This document shows, piece by piece, positions 55,763 through 64,000 of a stretch of 64,000 bases of DNA. Numbering within the stretch: position 1 is the stretch's first letter; every line of letters starts with the position of its first letter. The notes beneath the pieces are model-generated. The model made no database searches, was not told the DNA's origin, and saw only the letters and a list, made by a program, of their open reading frames with translations. The DNA lies in the NCBI RefSeq assembly GCF_000026985.1, contig NC_017390.1, positions 564,845-628,844 of the forward strand, in the 5' to 3' direction. The DNA is from Erwinia pyrifoliae DSM 12163. Its GTDB lineage: Bacteria; Pseudomonadota; Gammaproteobacteria; Enterobacterales; Enterobacteriaceae. The position numbers were made by a program, and so were the translations under genes.

Positions 55763-56381
55763 TATCCAGCCTGATTAAGGGGCAGACCTTTTGCGGGGCT
55801 GCCCCACCCCCGCCAGACATGTCATTCTGCAAGTGGAATAAATCATCGGTTAATGATAAAAGTGATGAATTTACCATGGTGCGATCCTTAATTTATATTA
55901 TATGCATTAAACTCATTAAATGAAGTGATCAAAAATAAAGGGTTGTGGTAGCGTTTTGCATTCAATGAATGAGCAGGCTGTACTCTGTATATTATGATTG
56001 TTTTTTATCATGTTGTTTGAAAGTCAATTCAAACACTCACAGAATAAAAATAATAACTTTATCGAGATATCAACGCTAATGAAAAGAGTCGCGGGAGGTG
56101 GTGCAAAATCGGGTGATATCTTGCATTGGGCGTCATGCTATTTCTATCTGACCAGAAACATCACAGCCTGCAGACGATGTTGTCTGTTAGATATTTACGG
56201 GGGGGGAGTAGCAACAGCCTTTGATAATCAGCTCGCCTGCTATAACGCGTGTGTGCAGAGTACTCTTGTGGTCGATGTCACAGGTTTATAATTGGCTAAA
56301 AATAAATGAGGGTTTGAGTCGCAGGGCGTGTTTCGGCCTGCTGTAACAGCATTTATTTAAATAAACATTAAGGCGTATAAC
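55763..56381. other. Intergenic region before the protease gene
   Basis: About 620 bases. A GGGGCAG/CTGCCCC hairpin at 55779-55805 may end the chemoreceptor transcript. The rest is AT-rich. A 97-codon open frame (55998-56291) is Cys-containing but has no ribosome-binding site or family features that I recognise; left uncalled. Confidence 0.4.
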
Positions 56382-58583
56382 ATGGAAGCCAAATTCAACA
56401 AATTATTATTAAGCACGATACTTATTGCTAACCTTTATGGAGTGTCTGCTTTTGCAGAAAAACCCCGACGATTACCAGAAAACCATCAAATAGATCATGT
56501 CGTTATTACCTCAAAAAATCTGCTCGACGGAAACCCGGGTGACAGGGTAAAGAGCTTTCAATTCACCCAGAAAGATGCGTTATTGCTACGCGCTGAATTA
56601 GATAGCCAAAACTTGCCAGAAAAAACGATGATTGTCGTGAGCAATCGTGATAACACTGAGAAGTATATTTATTTCGATAAAAAGGGTCTCTGGCAAACAA
56701 TGACAATTACCGGGGATACCATAAATCTGGAGGTACATTTTCCCAGGGAAAGTGATTATTCCTCCGCATCGCTGGTGTTAAAAAGGATTTTATATACGCC
56801 GCTGGCTGCTAAAGACAGGTCGATTATCGGAGAAAAGGACGAACGTCGGCGCCTGGTCTGCTATAAAGACGACAACAACGCAATATATGAACATGGATTA
56901 AGCTCTGTGTATATGCTTCTGGGAAACAAGGGATCGGGATCGCTTTTAGGTAAAGACAATCTCTTTTTAACAAATCATCATGTGGTTAAAACCACGGAAG
57001 AGGTGAAAAATGGCGAGATATGGCTAAACTGGTATCACAGGAACTGTAGCGAAGACGATAAGACAGAAAAAAAACCTATAAAAATTCAGGGAGATAAATT
57101 ATTATCCCACGGTAGTGGTGGTGCAAAAGACTATGCTTTGTTAACCGCCGATCCTTTTGACTTTAAATATGGCAATATAAAAAGATTATTTGGTGGGTTG
57201 GCAATTAGCAAAAAAAATCCAGCTATCGGGGAGGCATTGCATATCCCACAATACGGGAATGGGACTATTCGCCCGGCTTATGTGGCAGATACTGAAAGTG
57301 GCAGCCCCTGCAAATTGCTAAGCGCGGGAGCTGTTCTGGCCTACAATTGTGATACCCGCAGTGGATCATCTGGCTCACCGGTCATTTCTACAGTAAGCCA
57401 GATGTTAGTGGGTGTTCACTATGCAAGTGGAAGTGATAAAAATTTAGCTGTTGGAGCGGAAACTCTGATTAAAGACCTTTCTGCTTTTATTACTGATAAG
57501 AATAACCAGAGCCAGCCGCCGCTATCGTATGCGATCAATGCCAACCAACTATCAATCACGCCATTTTCTTACCAGGGAGAGCTGGCCATTTCAGAAAAGC
57601 CGATATGGTTCTCTTCCAGTGACCCGGAATTAAATATTGAGCATCAGTATGATTATAGCCTCGTCACTTTTATGAAAAAAAATCTGCAGACAGGAGATGT
57701 TGTTAAGGATGAAAATAAATCACTGAAACTCTGGCTTGAGAATAACTGCGGGAAATTCGCCATTGATAAAAAGCCTTTTTGTCGTAATCCCGGAAAAACC
57801 AGCCTTAAGTACGCAATGGATGTTGAGGAAAAGGATTTCACTAACGGATCATGGAAGAAATACTGGCTCCTTTTAACCCAGCATGACGAGCAACAAAATA
57901 AAGAAGAGAACGTGTTCCAAATCAGTGAAAGCTTTTATGATGTCATTAGCCCCCCCTTCGCTGAAGAAAGAGCCATCGTAAAAGAGTTGGTTCTGCAAGA
58001 GAAGACGACAGAGAAACTTTCATGGGCCTACGAAGGTAAAGATAATCTCGGTTTAGTGGCATTTTACACGGAGCAGGGCCCTGTCTCTCTTGTTCGGCGC
58101 GTTGACGGTAGGACTGAGGTGCCTGTTATTCTCAGGGATGAAAAAAGAGATCTTATGCAAAAAGTCATACTGGACGTATCACGGCGGACAGCCTGCTCGG
58201 AAACCCAGATGAACAGTTCTGTCACCTGTAAGGCCTCTGATAAATATACCGAATTTAACGTCCGGTTTAACCCCGGGAAAAACCCTGGCATCCTTGACGG
58301 GAAATTCATGGGTATCCTGCCGTTGAAACTGAAATCCTCGGATGGCGAGGTGGAAGAAAATGTCTTATATAAGATTTCTCTTGATAACCAAAAAGAAACC
58401 CCTGAAGACATACCAGATTGGAACAGCGCGACTATTTATGAACAAGCCTGTCAGAAAGTGAAGTATGCCGGGAAAGCCTGGTTAAATGGCTGGTGGACAC
58501 AAAATAGTCCGCCGGGCAAAGCCGGAGCATGGGACGTTTGGCGTGAGGAAGGCAGTGTTGACATGCATACTCACTGTAAATAG
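56382..58583 (+). CDS. Secreted trypsin-like serine protease with C-terminal chitin-binding-like module
   Basis: The 733-residue protein has a signal peptide ending at about residue 25 (SAFA). The protease domain (about 150-375) carries H200 in LTNHHVV, D250 in AKDYALL and S330 in RSGSSGSPV, the triad of V8/trypsin-type peptidases. A central region (about 380-680) has no family I recognise. The last 55 residues (WNSATIYEQACQKVKYAGKAW...NGWW) fit a CBM5/12 carbohydrate-binding module, often chitin-binding. The gene is AT-rich. A secreted protease anchored to chitin or another polysaccharide is inferred, possibly via type II secretion. No orthologue named. Confidence 0.8.
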   Translation: MEAKFNKLLLSTILIANLYGVSAFAEKPRRLPENHQIDHVVITSKNLLDGNPGDRVKSFQFTQKDALLLRAELDSQNLPEKTMIVVSNRDNTEKYIYFDKKGLWQTMTITGDTINLEVHFPRESDYSSASLVLKRILYTPLAAKDRSIIGEKDERRRLVCYKDDNNAIYEHGLSSVYMLLGNKGSGSLLGKDNLFLTNHHVVKTTEEVKNGEIWLNWYHRNCSEDDKTEKKPIKIQGDKLLSHGSGGAKDYALLTADPFDFKYGNIKRLFGGLAISKKNPAIGEALHIPQYGNGTIRPAYVADTESGSPCKLLSAGAVLAYNCDTRSGSSGSPVISTVSQMLVGVHYASGSDKNLAVGAETLIKDLSAFITDKNNQSQPPLSYAINANQLSITPFSYQGELAISEKPIWFSSSDPELNIEHQYDYSLVTFMKKNLQTGDVVKDENKSLKLWLENNCGKFAIDKKPFCRNPGKTSLKYAMDVEEKDFTNGSWKKYWLLLTQHDEQQNKEENVFQISESFYDVISPPFAEERAIVKELVLQEKTTEKLSWAYEGKDNLGLVAFYTEQGPVSLVRRVDGRTEVPVILRDEKRDLMQKVILDVSRRTACSETQMNSSVTCKASDKYTEFNVRFNPGKNPGILDGKFMGILPLKLKSSDGEVEENVLYKISLDNQKETPEDIPDWNSATIYEQACQKVKYAGKAWLNGWWTQNSPPGKAGAWDVWREEGSVDMHTHCK

Positions 58584-58699
58584 GTGCGCCTGGCAGAGTT
58601 CACAGGATGAATGGCGTCACGTTTATTTTGCGGTTTTTCTGCCAGGGACTGAGTGAGAAAGGGCGATCCTCAGGACCGCACTTTGTTAGTTTTTGGCGT

Positions 58700-59698
58700 T
58701 TATTTATCCGGGTACTCACGCAGGAAACGTTCGGTATCATTCACCATATGGTCGTTGCCGACGAAGAACGGTGAACGCTGGTGCAGCGTTTCCGGCACCA
58801 GGTCGAGAATGCGGTTTTTACCGTCTGAGGCTTTACCACCGGCCTGTTCAGCGAGGAAAGCCATCGGATTGCACTCATACAGCAGGCGCAGCTTGCCTTT
58901 CGGGTGGCTGGCGGTACTTGGATAGAGATAGATGCCGCCCTTCAGCAAATTACGGTGGAAGTCCGCCACCAGCGAGCCAATATAGCGCGAGGTATAGGGA
59001 CGGCTCGACGCTTTATCTTCTTCCTGGCAGAATTTAAGGTATTTTTTCACCCCCTGTGGGAAGCGGATGTAGTTACCTTCGTTAATGGAATAGGTATAAC
59101 CGGCTTCCGGGAAGGTCATACGTTCCGCGCTCAGGCAGAACACCCCCAGCGACGGGTCATAGGTAAAGGCATGTACGCCGCAGCCTGTGGTATATACCAG
59201 CATGGTGGACGAACCATAAACCACGTAGCCTGCAGCAACCTGCTGACTACCGGGCTGCAGGAAGTCCTCTTCAGTGACTGGCGTACCCGCCGGGGTGATA
59301 CGGCGGTAAATCGAGAAAATGGTGCCAACAGATACGTTAACGTCGATATTAGAAGAGCCGTCGAGGGGGTCCATCAGCACCACGTACTTGCCGTTTTCCA
59401 CACCTTCGAAAATAACGATTTCATCTTCTTCTTCAGACGCGATACCGGCCACGAAGCCGCGAGCCTTAAGGGCAGCCTTCAGTTTTTCATTGGCATAGAG
59501 ATCGAGTTTCATCTGCTGCTCGCCCTGAATATTCTCGGCGCCGCTGGCGCCGAGAATATCGACCAGACCAGCCTTGTTAATATCCCGGTGAATAATTTTT
59601 GCGCCAAGTTTGATTGCGGAGATCAACGCGGTCAGCTCACCGGTGGCGTGCGGAAAGTCGTGTTGCTTTTCGACGATAAATTCGCCTAACGTTTTCAT
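58700..59698 (-). CDS. fbp: Fructose-1,6-bisphosphatase class 1
   Basis: The 332-residue enzyme matches E. coli Fbp in length and sequence. It has the metal site [20 protein letters not shown], the substrate segment [19 protein letters not shown] and [21 protein letters not shown]. It catalyses the last regulated step of gluconeogenesis and is inhibited by AMP. It is divergent from mpl as in E. coli. Confidence 0.98.
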   Translation of the reverse strand: MKTLGEFIVEKQHDFPHATGELTALISAIKLGAKIIHRDINKAGLVDILGASGAENIQGEQQMKLDLYANEKLKAALKARGFVAGIASEEEDEIVIFEGVENGKYVVLMDPLDGSSNIDVNVSVGTIFSIYRRITPAGTPVTEEDFLQPGSQQVAAGYVVYGSSTMLVYTTGCGVHAFTYDPSLGVFCLSAERMTFPEAGYTYSINEGNYIRFPQGVKKYLKFCQEEDKASSRPYTSRYIGSLVADFHRNLLKGGIYLYPSTASHPKGKLRLLYECNPMAFLAEQAGGKASDGKNRILDLVPETLHQRSPFFVGNDHMVNDTERFLREYPDK

Positions 59699-59870
59699 AA
59701 CACAATTCCTGAATCTGCGGTTAAGTAGCAGCTTAATTCACAAACTGCCCATGTATGCATATGCGATTGCAGTTTAGCCGATTGAATAGTAAAGAACATA
59801 GGGCAAATCCGTTTCTTCCACACGACGGGGGCGGTACACTAGCGCTGAACTTTTACGAAACGGACCTTTT

Positions 59871-61223
59871 ATGCGTATTCATATCCTTGGTATCTGTGGC
59901 ACCTTCATGGGCGGTCTGGCGATGCTGGCACGCGCGCTTGGCCATGAAGTTACCGGCTCTGATGCTAACGTCTATCCGCCAATGAGCACGCTGCTGGAAA
60001 AGCAGGGTATTGATTTGATTCAGGGTTATGATGCTTCACAGCTCGAACCTGTACCTGATTTGGTCATTATTGGTAACGCCATGACGCGTGGCAATCCCTG
60101 TGTGGAAGCGGTACTGGAACGCAATATTCCTTACCTTTCTGGCCCACAGTGGCTGCATGATTTCGTGCTACGTGACCGCTGGGTGATTGCGGTAGCCGGA
60201 ACCCACGGTAAAACCACCACGGCGGGCATGACAGCATGGATTTTACAGGCCTGCGGCTATGAGCCGGGCTTTGTTATCGGCGGCGTACCGGGAAATTTCG
60301 AGGTCTCGGCAAATTTAGGGAAAAGCCCATTCTTCGTGATAGAAGCCGACGAGTATGACTGTGCGTTTTTCGACAAGCGCGCCAAATTTGTGCATTACTG
60401 CCCGCGCACCCTGATCCTGAATAACCTTGAGTTCGATCATGCGGATATCTATGACGATTTGCGCGCCATTCAGAAACAGTTTCATCACCTGGTGCGTATC
60501 GTGCCGGGGCAGGGGAAAATTATCCTGCCGGAGCATGATGCAAACCTGAAGCAGATGATGTCAATGGGGTGCTGGAGCGAGCATGAAGCTGTAGGTGAAA
60601 ACGGTTGCTGGCAGGTGAAGAAACTGTCGCCGGATGCTTCATGCTGGGAAGTGATGCTTGATGGCGAACGGGTGGCGGAGGTCAACTGGTCACTGGTTGG
60701 CGAGCACAATATGCGTAACGGAATGATGGCGATTGCCGCTGCGCGGCATGTGGGGGTGAAGCCGGAGGATGCCGGACGTGCGCTAAATGATTTTATCAAC
60801 GCCCGTCGTCGTCTGGAGTTACGTGGTGAAAGCAACGGCATCAAGGTTTACGACGACTTTGCCCATCACCCTACGGCCATTCACGCCACGCTGGCAGCCC
60901 TGCGCGGTAAAGTGGGCGGCACGGCACGTATTCTGGCGGTGCTGGAACCACGCTCAAATACCATGAAGATGGGAATCAGTAAGGACGACCTCGCTCCGGC
61001 GTTAGGACGAGCCGATGAAGTGTTCCTCTATCAGCCACATCACATTCCGTGGCAGGTATCAGAAGTGGCAGATGCCTGCATCCAGCCAGCACACTGGAGT
61101 GCGGATATTGATACGTTGGTAGAGGCGATCGCCAAAGTAGCCCATCCGGGAGATACTATTCTGGTGATGAGTAACGGGGGTTTTGGCGGTATCCATCAGA
61201 AGCTGCTGGATCGGCTGGCATAG
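59871..61223 (+). CDS. mpl: UDP-MurNAc:L-Ala-gamma-D-Glu-meso-DAP ligase
   Basis: The 450-residue Mur ligase has an N-terminal Rossmann part (MRIHILGICGTFMGGLAMLA), the P-loop GTHGKTTT, the EADEYDCAFFDKR and NNLEFDHADIY segments, and a C-terminal domain with DDFAHHPTAI. It joins recycled tripeptide directly to UDP-MurNAc, reusing peptidoglycan turnover products. Slightly shorter than E. coli Mpl (457). Confidence 0.97.
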   Translation: MRIHILGICGTFMGGLAMLARALGHEVTGSDANVYPPMSTLLEKQGIDLIQGYDASQLEPVPDLVIIGNAMTRGNPCVEAVLERNIPYLSGPQWLHDFVLRDRWVIAVAGTHGKTTTAGMTAWILQACGYEPGFVIGGVPGNFEVSANLGKSPFFVIEADEYDCAFFDKRAKFVHYCPRTLILNNLEFDHADIYDDLRAIQKQFHHLVRIVPGQGKIILPEHDANLKQMMSMGCWSEHEAVGENGCWQVKKLSPDASCWEVMLDGERVAEVNWSLVGEHNMRNGMMAIAAARHVGVKPEDAGRALNDFINARRRLELRGESNGIKVYDDFAHHPTAIHATLAALRGKVGGTARILAVLEPRSNTMKMGISKDDLAPALGRADEVFLYQPHHIPWQVSEVADACIQPAHWSADIDTLVEAIAKVAHPGDTILVMSNGGFGGIHQKLLDRLA

Positions 61224-61230
61224 CGCACAC

Positions 61231-61259
61231 GGCGTGTGGAGAGCGGGTCTCCACACGCC
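61231..61259. terminator. Perfect hairpin between convergent mpl and darP
   Basis: A perfect 12-bp stem (GGCGTGTGGAGA with TCTCCACACGCC) and a 5-base loop, seven bases after mpl. No T run on either strand. Confidence 0.5.
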
Positions 61260-61337
61260 ATCATGGCTGCCCAGTCTGTGCCAGAGGGCGAACCCTTTTC
61301 AGATCCGCACGATATTATCTGCGCAACATTGACGGGA

Positions 61338-61880
61338 TCAGGCTTCGGCCAGCTCGCGCAGATATTGGAATATCTGACGATAGGCTTTAGGCGGCTTGTT
61401 GCCCGCTTTCTCTTTTTGCGCGTTACGGATCATCGCACGCAGCTGCTGGCGATCGGCATCCGGATAGAGAGCAAGCACTTCAGCGACAGCATCATCCCCC
61501 TGTTCTACCAGACGGTCGCGCATCATCTCCAGCTTATGGAACAGGGCGACCTGCTGGTTGTGACGGTTTTTTAGCTTATCCAGCGCGGTGCGGATCGGTT
61601 CCTCTTCGCGCGAGCGCAACAACTTACCGATCAGCTGTAGCTGGCGGCGACGCGCCTCTTTCTTAATCTTCTGCGCCAGCTCAATGGCGTTGCGCAGTTC
61701 TTCATCCAGCGGGATTTTGTCGAGGGAGTTTTTTCCCAGCTCGATCAGTTCAGCCCCAAGGCGTTTTAACTCTTCGGCGTCACGTTTTATTTCACTTTTA
61801 CTGACCCAGATAATCTCTTCTTCATCTTCTTCTTGGTTATCGGGTACTTCATCGAGCCACTCATCAGGCTGCTTGGTCAT
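61338..61880 (-). CDS. darP: Dual-action ribosomal maturation protein DarP (YjgA)
   Basis: The 180-residue, highly charged, mostly helical protein matches E. coli YjgA/DarP (183). It has an acidic N-terminus, [20 protein letters not shown] and [20 protein letters not shown]. It associates with late 50S precursors and helps peptidyl-transferase-centre maturation. Divergent from pmbA, convergent with mpl. Confidence 0.95.
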   Translation of the reverse strand: MTKQPDEWLDEVPDNQEEDEEEIIWVSKSEIKRDAEELKRLGAELIELGKNSLDKIPLDEELRNAIELAQKIKKEARRRQLQLIGKLLRSREEEPIRTALDKLKNRHNQQVALFHKLEMMRDRLVEQGDDAVAEVLALYPDADRQQLRAMIRNAQKEKAGNKPPKAYRQIFQYLRELAEA

Positions 61881-62041
61881 GGTCAGGCTCCAAAAAAAGA
61901 GGCTAATGTTATCAGGTTACGCGGCTACTGCGAAATTGTTCTCTGAGTCTGTTAGACTCAAATTAACTTAATCACCATAGCGCGATTTTCCCGCAGGCTA
62001 AACTGCCGAAAAATCACCCTTTTTAATTATATGGCAGGTCG

Positions 62042-63382
62042 ATGAAATTACTCTCCCAAGTTGCAGAACAGCGTAAAACCCTGGAACAGGCGGTAGCGAC
62101 AGCACTCGAACTGGCAAAAGCCAGCAGCGACGGAGCGGAAGTCGCGGTCACTAAAACCACCGGCATCAGCGTCAGCACGCGCTACGGTAGTGTGGAAAAT
62201 GTTGAATTTAACAGTGATGGCGCGCTGGGCATTACCGTTTATCATCAGAATCGTAAAGGCAGCGCGTCTTCTACTGACCTGAGCCATGATGCCATTCAGC
62301 GCACTGTGCAGGCCGCGCTGGATATTGCGCGCTACACCTCGGCGGATCCTTATGCCGGCGTGGCGGATCCTGATCTACTGGCGTTTACTGCCCCGGATCT
62401 CGACCTGTTTCATCCGAGCGAGATCGATGCCGATCGCGCTATTGAACTGGCGGCACGCGCAGAGCAGGCGGCGTTAAAATCAGATAAACGCATTACCAAT
62501 ACCGAAGGCGGCAGCTTTAACAGCCACGTCGGCATTAAAGTGTTTGGCAACAGCCACGGAATGATTCAGGGTTATTGCTCCAGCCGTCATTCGCTTTCCA
62601 GCTGCGTTATCGCGGAAGAGAATGGGGATATGGAGCGGGATTACGCTTACACCATTGGTCGTGCGATGGAAGACCTCAAGTCGCCGGAATATGTCGGTGA
62701 AGAGTGTGCACGCCGCACGCTATCGCGCCTGTCGCCGCGTAAACTGTCGACGATGAAAGCGCCAGTCATGTTTGCCGCTGAAGTGGCTACCGGGCTGTTT
62801 GGTCATCTGGTTGGGGCGATTAGCGGCGGCAGCGTCTACCGCAAATCAACCTTCCTGCTTGACTCGCTAGGCCAGCAGATCCTCCCCGAATGGCTGACCA
62901 TTGAAGAACATCCACACCTGCTGAAAGGGCTGGCTTCAACCCCGTTCGACAGCGAGGGCGTGCGCACCCAGCGGCGCGACATCATCCAAGATGGCGTGTT
63001 GCAGAACTGGTTGCTGACCAGCTATTCGGCGCGCAAGCTGGGCTTGAAGAGCACCGGCCACGCGGGTGGAATTCATAACTGGCGCATTGCCGGGCAGGGG
63101 CACAGTTTTGATGACATGCTGAAGCAGCTGGGAACCGGGCTGCTGGTTACTGAGCTGATGGGGCAGGGCGTCAGTGGGATTACCGGCGATTATTCTCGAG
63201 GTGCATCAGGTTTTTGGGTAGAAAATGGCGTTATTCAGTATCCGGTGAGTGAAATTACCATCGCGGGCAACCTGAAAGACATGTGGCGCAATATGGTCTC
63301 GGTGGGTAGCGATACTGAGACGCGCAGCAATATTCAGTGCGGGTCGGTTCTGTTACCTGAAATGAAGATAGCCGGGCAGTAA
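62042..63382 (+). CDS. pmbA: TldD/PmbA metalloprotease subunit PmbA (TldE)
   Basis: The 446-residue protein has the TldE features [19 protein letters not shown] and [14 protein letters not shown], and ends [17 protein letters not shown] like E. coli PmbA (450). With TldD it forms a heterodimeric protease that degrades unfolded peptides, matures microcin B17, and processes CcdA. TldD, not PmbA, carries the zinc-binding HExxxH. Confidence 0.97.
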   Translation: MKLLSQVAEQRKTLEQAVATALELAKASSDGAEVAVTKTTGISVSTRYGSVENVEFNSDGALGITVYHQNRKGSASSTDLSHDAIQRTVQAALDIARYTSADPYAGVADPDLLAFTAPDLDLFHPSEIDADRAIELAARAEQAALKSDKRITNTEGGSFNSHVGIKVFGNSHGMIQGYCSSRHSLSSCVIAEENGDMERDYAYTIGRAMEDLKSPEYVGEECARRTLSRLSPRKLSTMKAPVMFAAEVATGLFGHLVGAISGGSVYRKSTFLLDSLGQQILPEWLTIEEHPHLLKGLASTPFDSEGVRTQRRDIIQDGVLQNWLLTSYSARKLGLKSTGHAGGIHNWRIAGQGHSFDDMLKQLGTGLLVTELMGQGVSGITGDYSRGASGFWVENGVIQYPVSEITIAGNLKDMWRNMVSVGSDTETRSNIQCGSVLLPEMKIAGQ

Positions 63383-63404
63383 TTTCCCGTCTTATCTCTG
63401 TACT

Positions 63405-63437
63405 GATAAGGCGACGGTGAAAACCGTTGCCCTTATC
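63405..63437. terminator. Hairpin after pmbA
   Basis: GATAAGG-CGACGGT and ACCGTTG-CCCTTATC pair with one bulge around a GAAA tetraloop, 23 bases after pmbA. No T run follows. Confidence 0.5.
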
Positions 63438-63571
63438 CCTCTCGTAAGTGAGCAACTGAAGCTTCTTACAGGCAAACTACGCCGCTCACGATGCTCGCCA
63501 TAAATATGTCCAATCCGGGTGATAACACTATTTTGAGGGCAAACGCCAACCTGAATGAGGATTCGAATCAC

Positions 63572-64000
63572 TCATAGTTTCCGTCTCAAAGGGCTGACAG
63601 AAGCCAGTTGCACCATAAAGGCCTTTATTGAAGCAGTGGGTGGGGCGCCCTGCCTGGTTTTTTCGAGTTCTGACAGCAGCTGTGCTTTATCAACCTCCTG
63701 ATTCGCCTGTACGGGAGGTTGCGGAGCCTGACGCTTTACACTTTGTTTAACGTGAACAGAATCTGCTGACGGCTTTAACCCAGTGCTGGATTCGTTGTCT
63801 TGCGCGGCTTGATTAAGCTGACTTTCACGGGCAGCGTCCACGACAGCTTTTAACTTTTCAGCGAGGCCCGGTTGCGGAGCCTGGCGTTTGGTACTGTGTG
63901 CAACGTCAACTGCAGCTGCTGACGGCTTTAACCCAGGGCTGGATTCGTTGCCTTTCGGGGCTTGATCAAGCTGACTTTTACAGGCAATTAACTTCTCAGC
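63572..64000 (-). CDS. C-terminal part of an unrecognised repeat-containing protein (start beyond window)
   Basis: The minus frame is open from the window edge to the stop at 63572, 142 codons, with no start needed inside. It holds one and a half copies of a 51-residue repeat: AEKL..., then SQL[DN]QA, NESS.GLKPSA and KRQAPQP. The tail is different: EVDKAQLLSELEKTRQGAPP and ASIKAFMVQLASVSPLRRKL. Composition is rich in Gln, Ala, Ser, Pro and Lys, hinting at a disordered or modular surface or effector protein. No family recognised. A start at GTG 63841 is possible but the conserved repeat continues upstream, so a longer protein is more likely. Confidence 0.6.
   Translation of the reverse strand, partial: AEKLIACKSQLDQAPKGNESSPGLKPSAAAVDVAHSTKRQAPQPGLAEKLKAVVDAARESQLNQAAQDNESSTGLKPSADSVHVKQSVKRQAPQPPVQANQEVDKAQLLSELEKTRQGAPPTASIKAFMVQLASVSPLRRKL
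63719..63979 (-). repeat. Coding direct repeat, 153-base period
   Basis: The segments 63719-63826 and 63872-63979 are 108 bases each and clearly similar, with the same phase in the reading frame. The 45-base spacer carries TTAACTTTTCAGCG, which recurs as TTAACTTCTCAGC at the window edge. The unit is therefore 153 bases (51 codons) and likely continues to the right. Confidence 0.8.

Noticed and set aside
55998..56291. 97-codon Cys-containing open frame before the protease gene
   Set aside because: No ribosome-binding site at its start, no recognisable motif, odd composition. Could be revisited if conserved in other strains.

Overview
This window is a chromosomal segment of an enterobacterium, most likely Erwinia or a close relative (Erwiniaceae). 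Almost every housekeeping protein is close to its Escherichia coli counterpart as I recall it, and gene order follows the E. coli arc from groESL to pmbA. The usual E. coli neighbours frdABCD, ampC, sugE, queG, cycA, ytfE-ytfH, ytfJ and msrA are missing, and AT-rich accessory genes of the kind seen in Erwinia and Pantoea sit in some of the gaps. The species cannot be fixed from the sequence alone.

Layout. 1-6.9 kb: end of fxsA, the heat-shock operon groS-groL behind a sigma-32 promoter, lipoproteins yjeI, ecnB and blc, and elongation factor P (efp) with both of its lysylation enzymes (epmB, epmA). 6.9-13 kb: a leftward mscM-psd-rsgA block and divergent orn. 13.1-16.3 kb: three identical tRNA-Gly(GCC) genes, each with its own promoter and pulled apart by 2.4 kb and 0.4 kb of accessory DNA. 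That DNA holds a decayed DUF3289 gene, an intact DUF943 lipoprotein gene and a lone HsdR-type N-terminal domain. 16.28-16.54 kb: a cluster of DnaA boxes with an IHF-like site, at the place where E. coli carries datA. 16.9-27.7 kb: the superoperon nnr-tsaE-amiB-mutL-miaA-hfq-hflX-hflK-hflC. 27.7-33.1 kb: broken yjeT, purA, internally deleted nsrR, rnr and rlmB. 33.1-39.6 kb: bsmA, a Cache-type chemoreceptor, yjfP, the ribosomal operon rpsF-priB-rpsR-rplI, ytfB/oapA and fklB. 39.8-43.5 kb: an AT-rich 1101-codon gene for a toxin-like protein ending in a C39/papain-like cysteine peptidase domain, beside a truncated cpdB. 43.7-53.7 kb: cysQ, ytfK, ytfL, tamA-tamB-ytfP and ppa. 54.1-58.6 kb: a sigma-28-type chemoreceptor gene and a secreted trypsin-like protease with a C-terminal chitin-binding-like module. 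58.7-64 kb: fbp, mpl, darP, pmbA, and the 3' end of a repeat-containing gene that runs off the window.

The conserved genes cover proteostasis and translation (GroESL, EF-P system, Hfq, HflXKC, RNase R, ribosomal proteins), envelope biogenesis (Psd, MscM, AmiB, TamAB, Mpl), nucleotide metabolism (PurA, CysQ, Orn) and gluconeogenesis (Fbp). A second theme is gene decay: nsrR, yjeT, cpdB, queG and a DUF3289 gene are broken or reduced to stubs, and msrA is gone. This fits a lineage narrowing its niche while keeping or gaining a few host-interaction-type genes. The most unusual items are the 1101-residue peptidase-tipped protein that lies next to the cpdB stub, the retained datA-like locus next to a deleted queG, the in-frame internal deletion of nsrR, and the 51-residue-repeat protein at the right edge.
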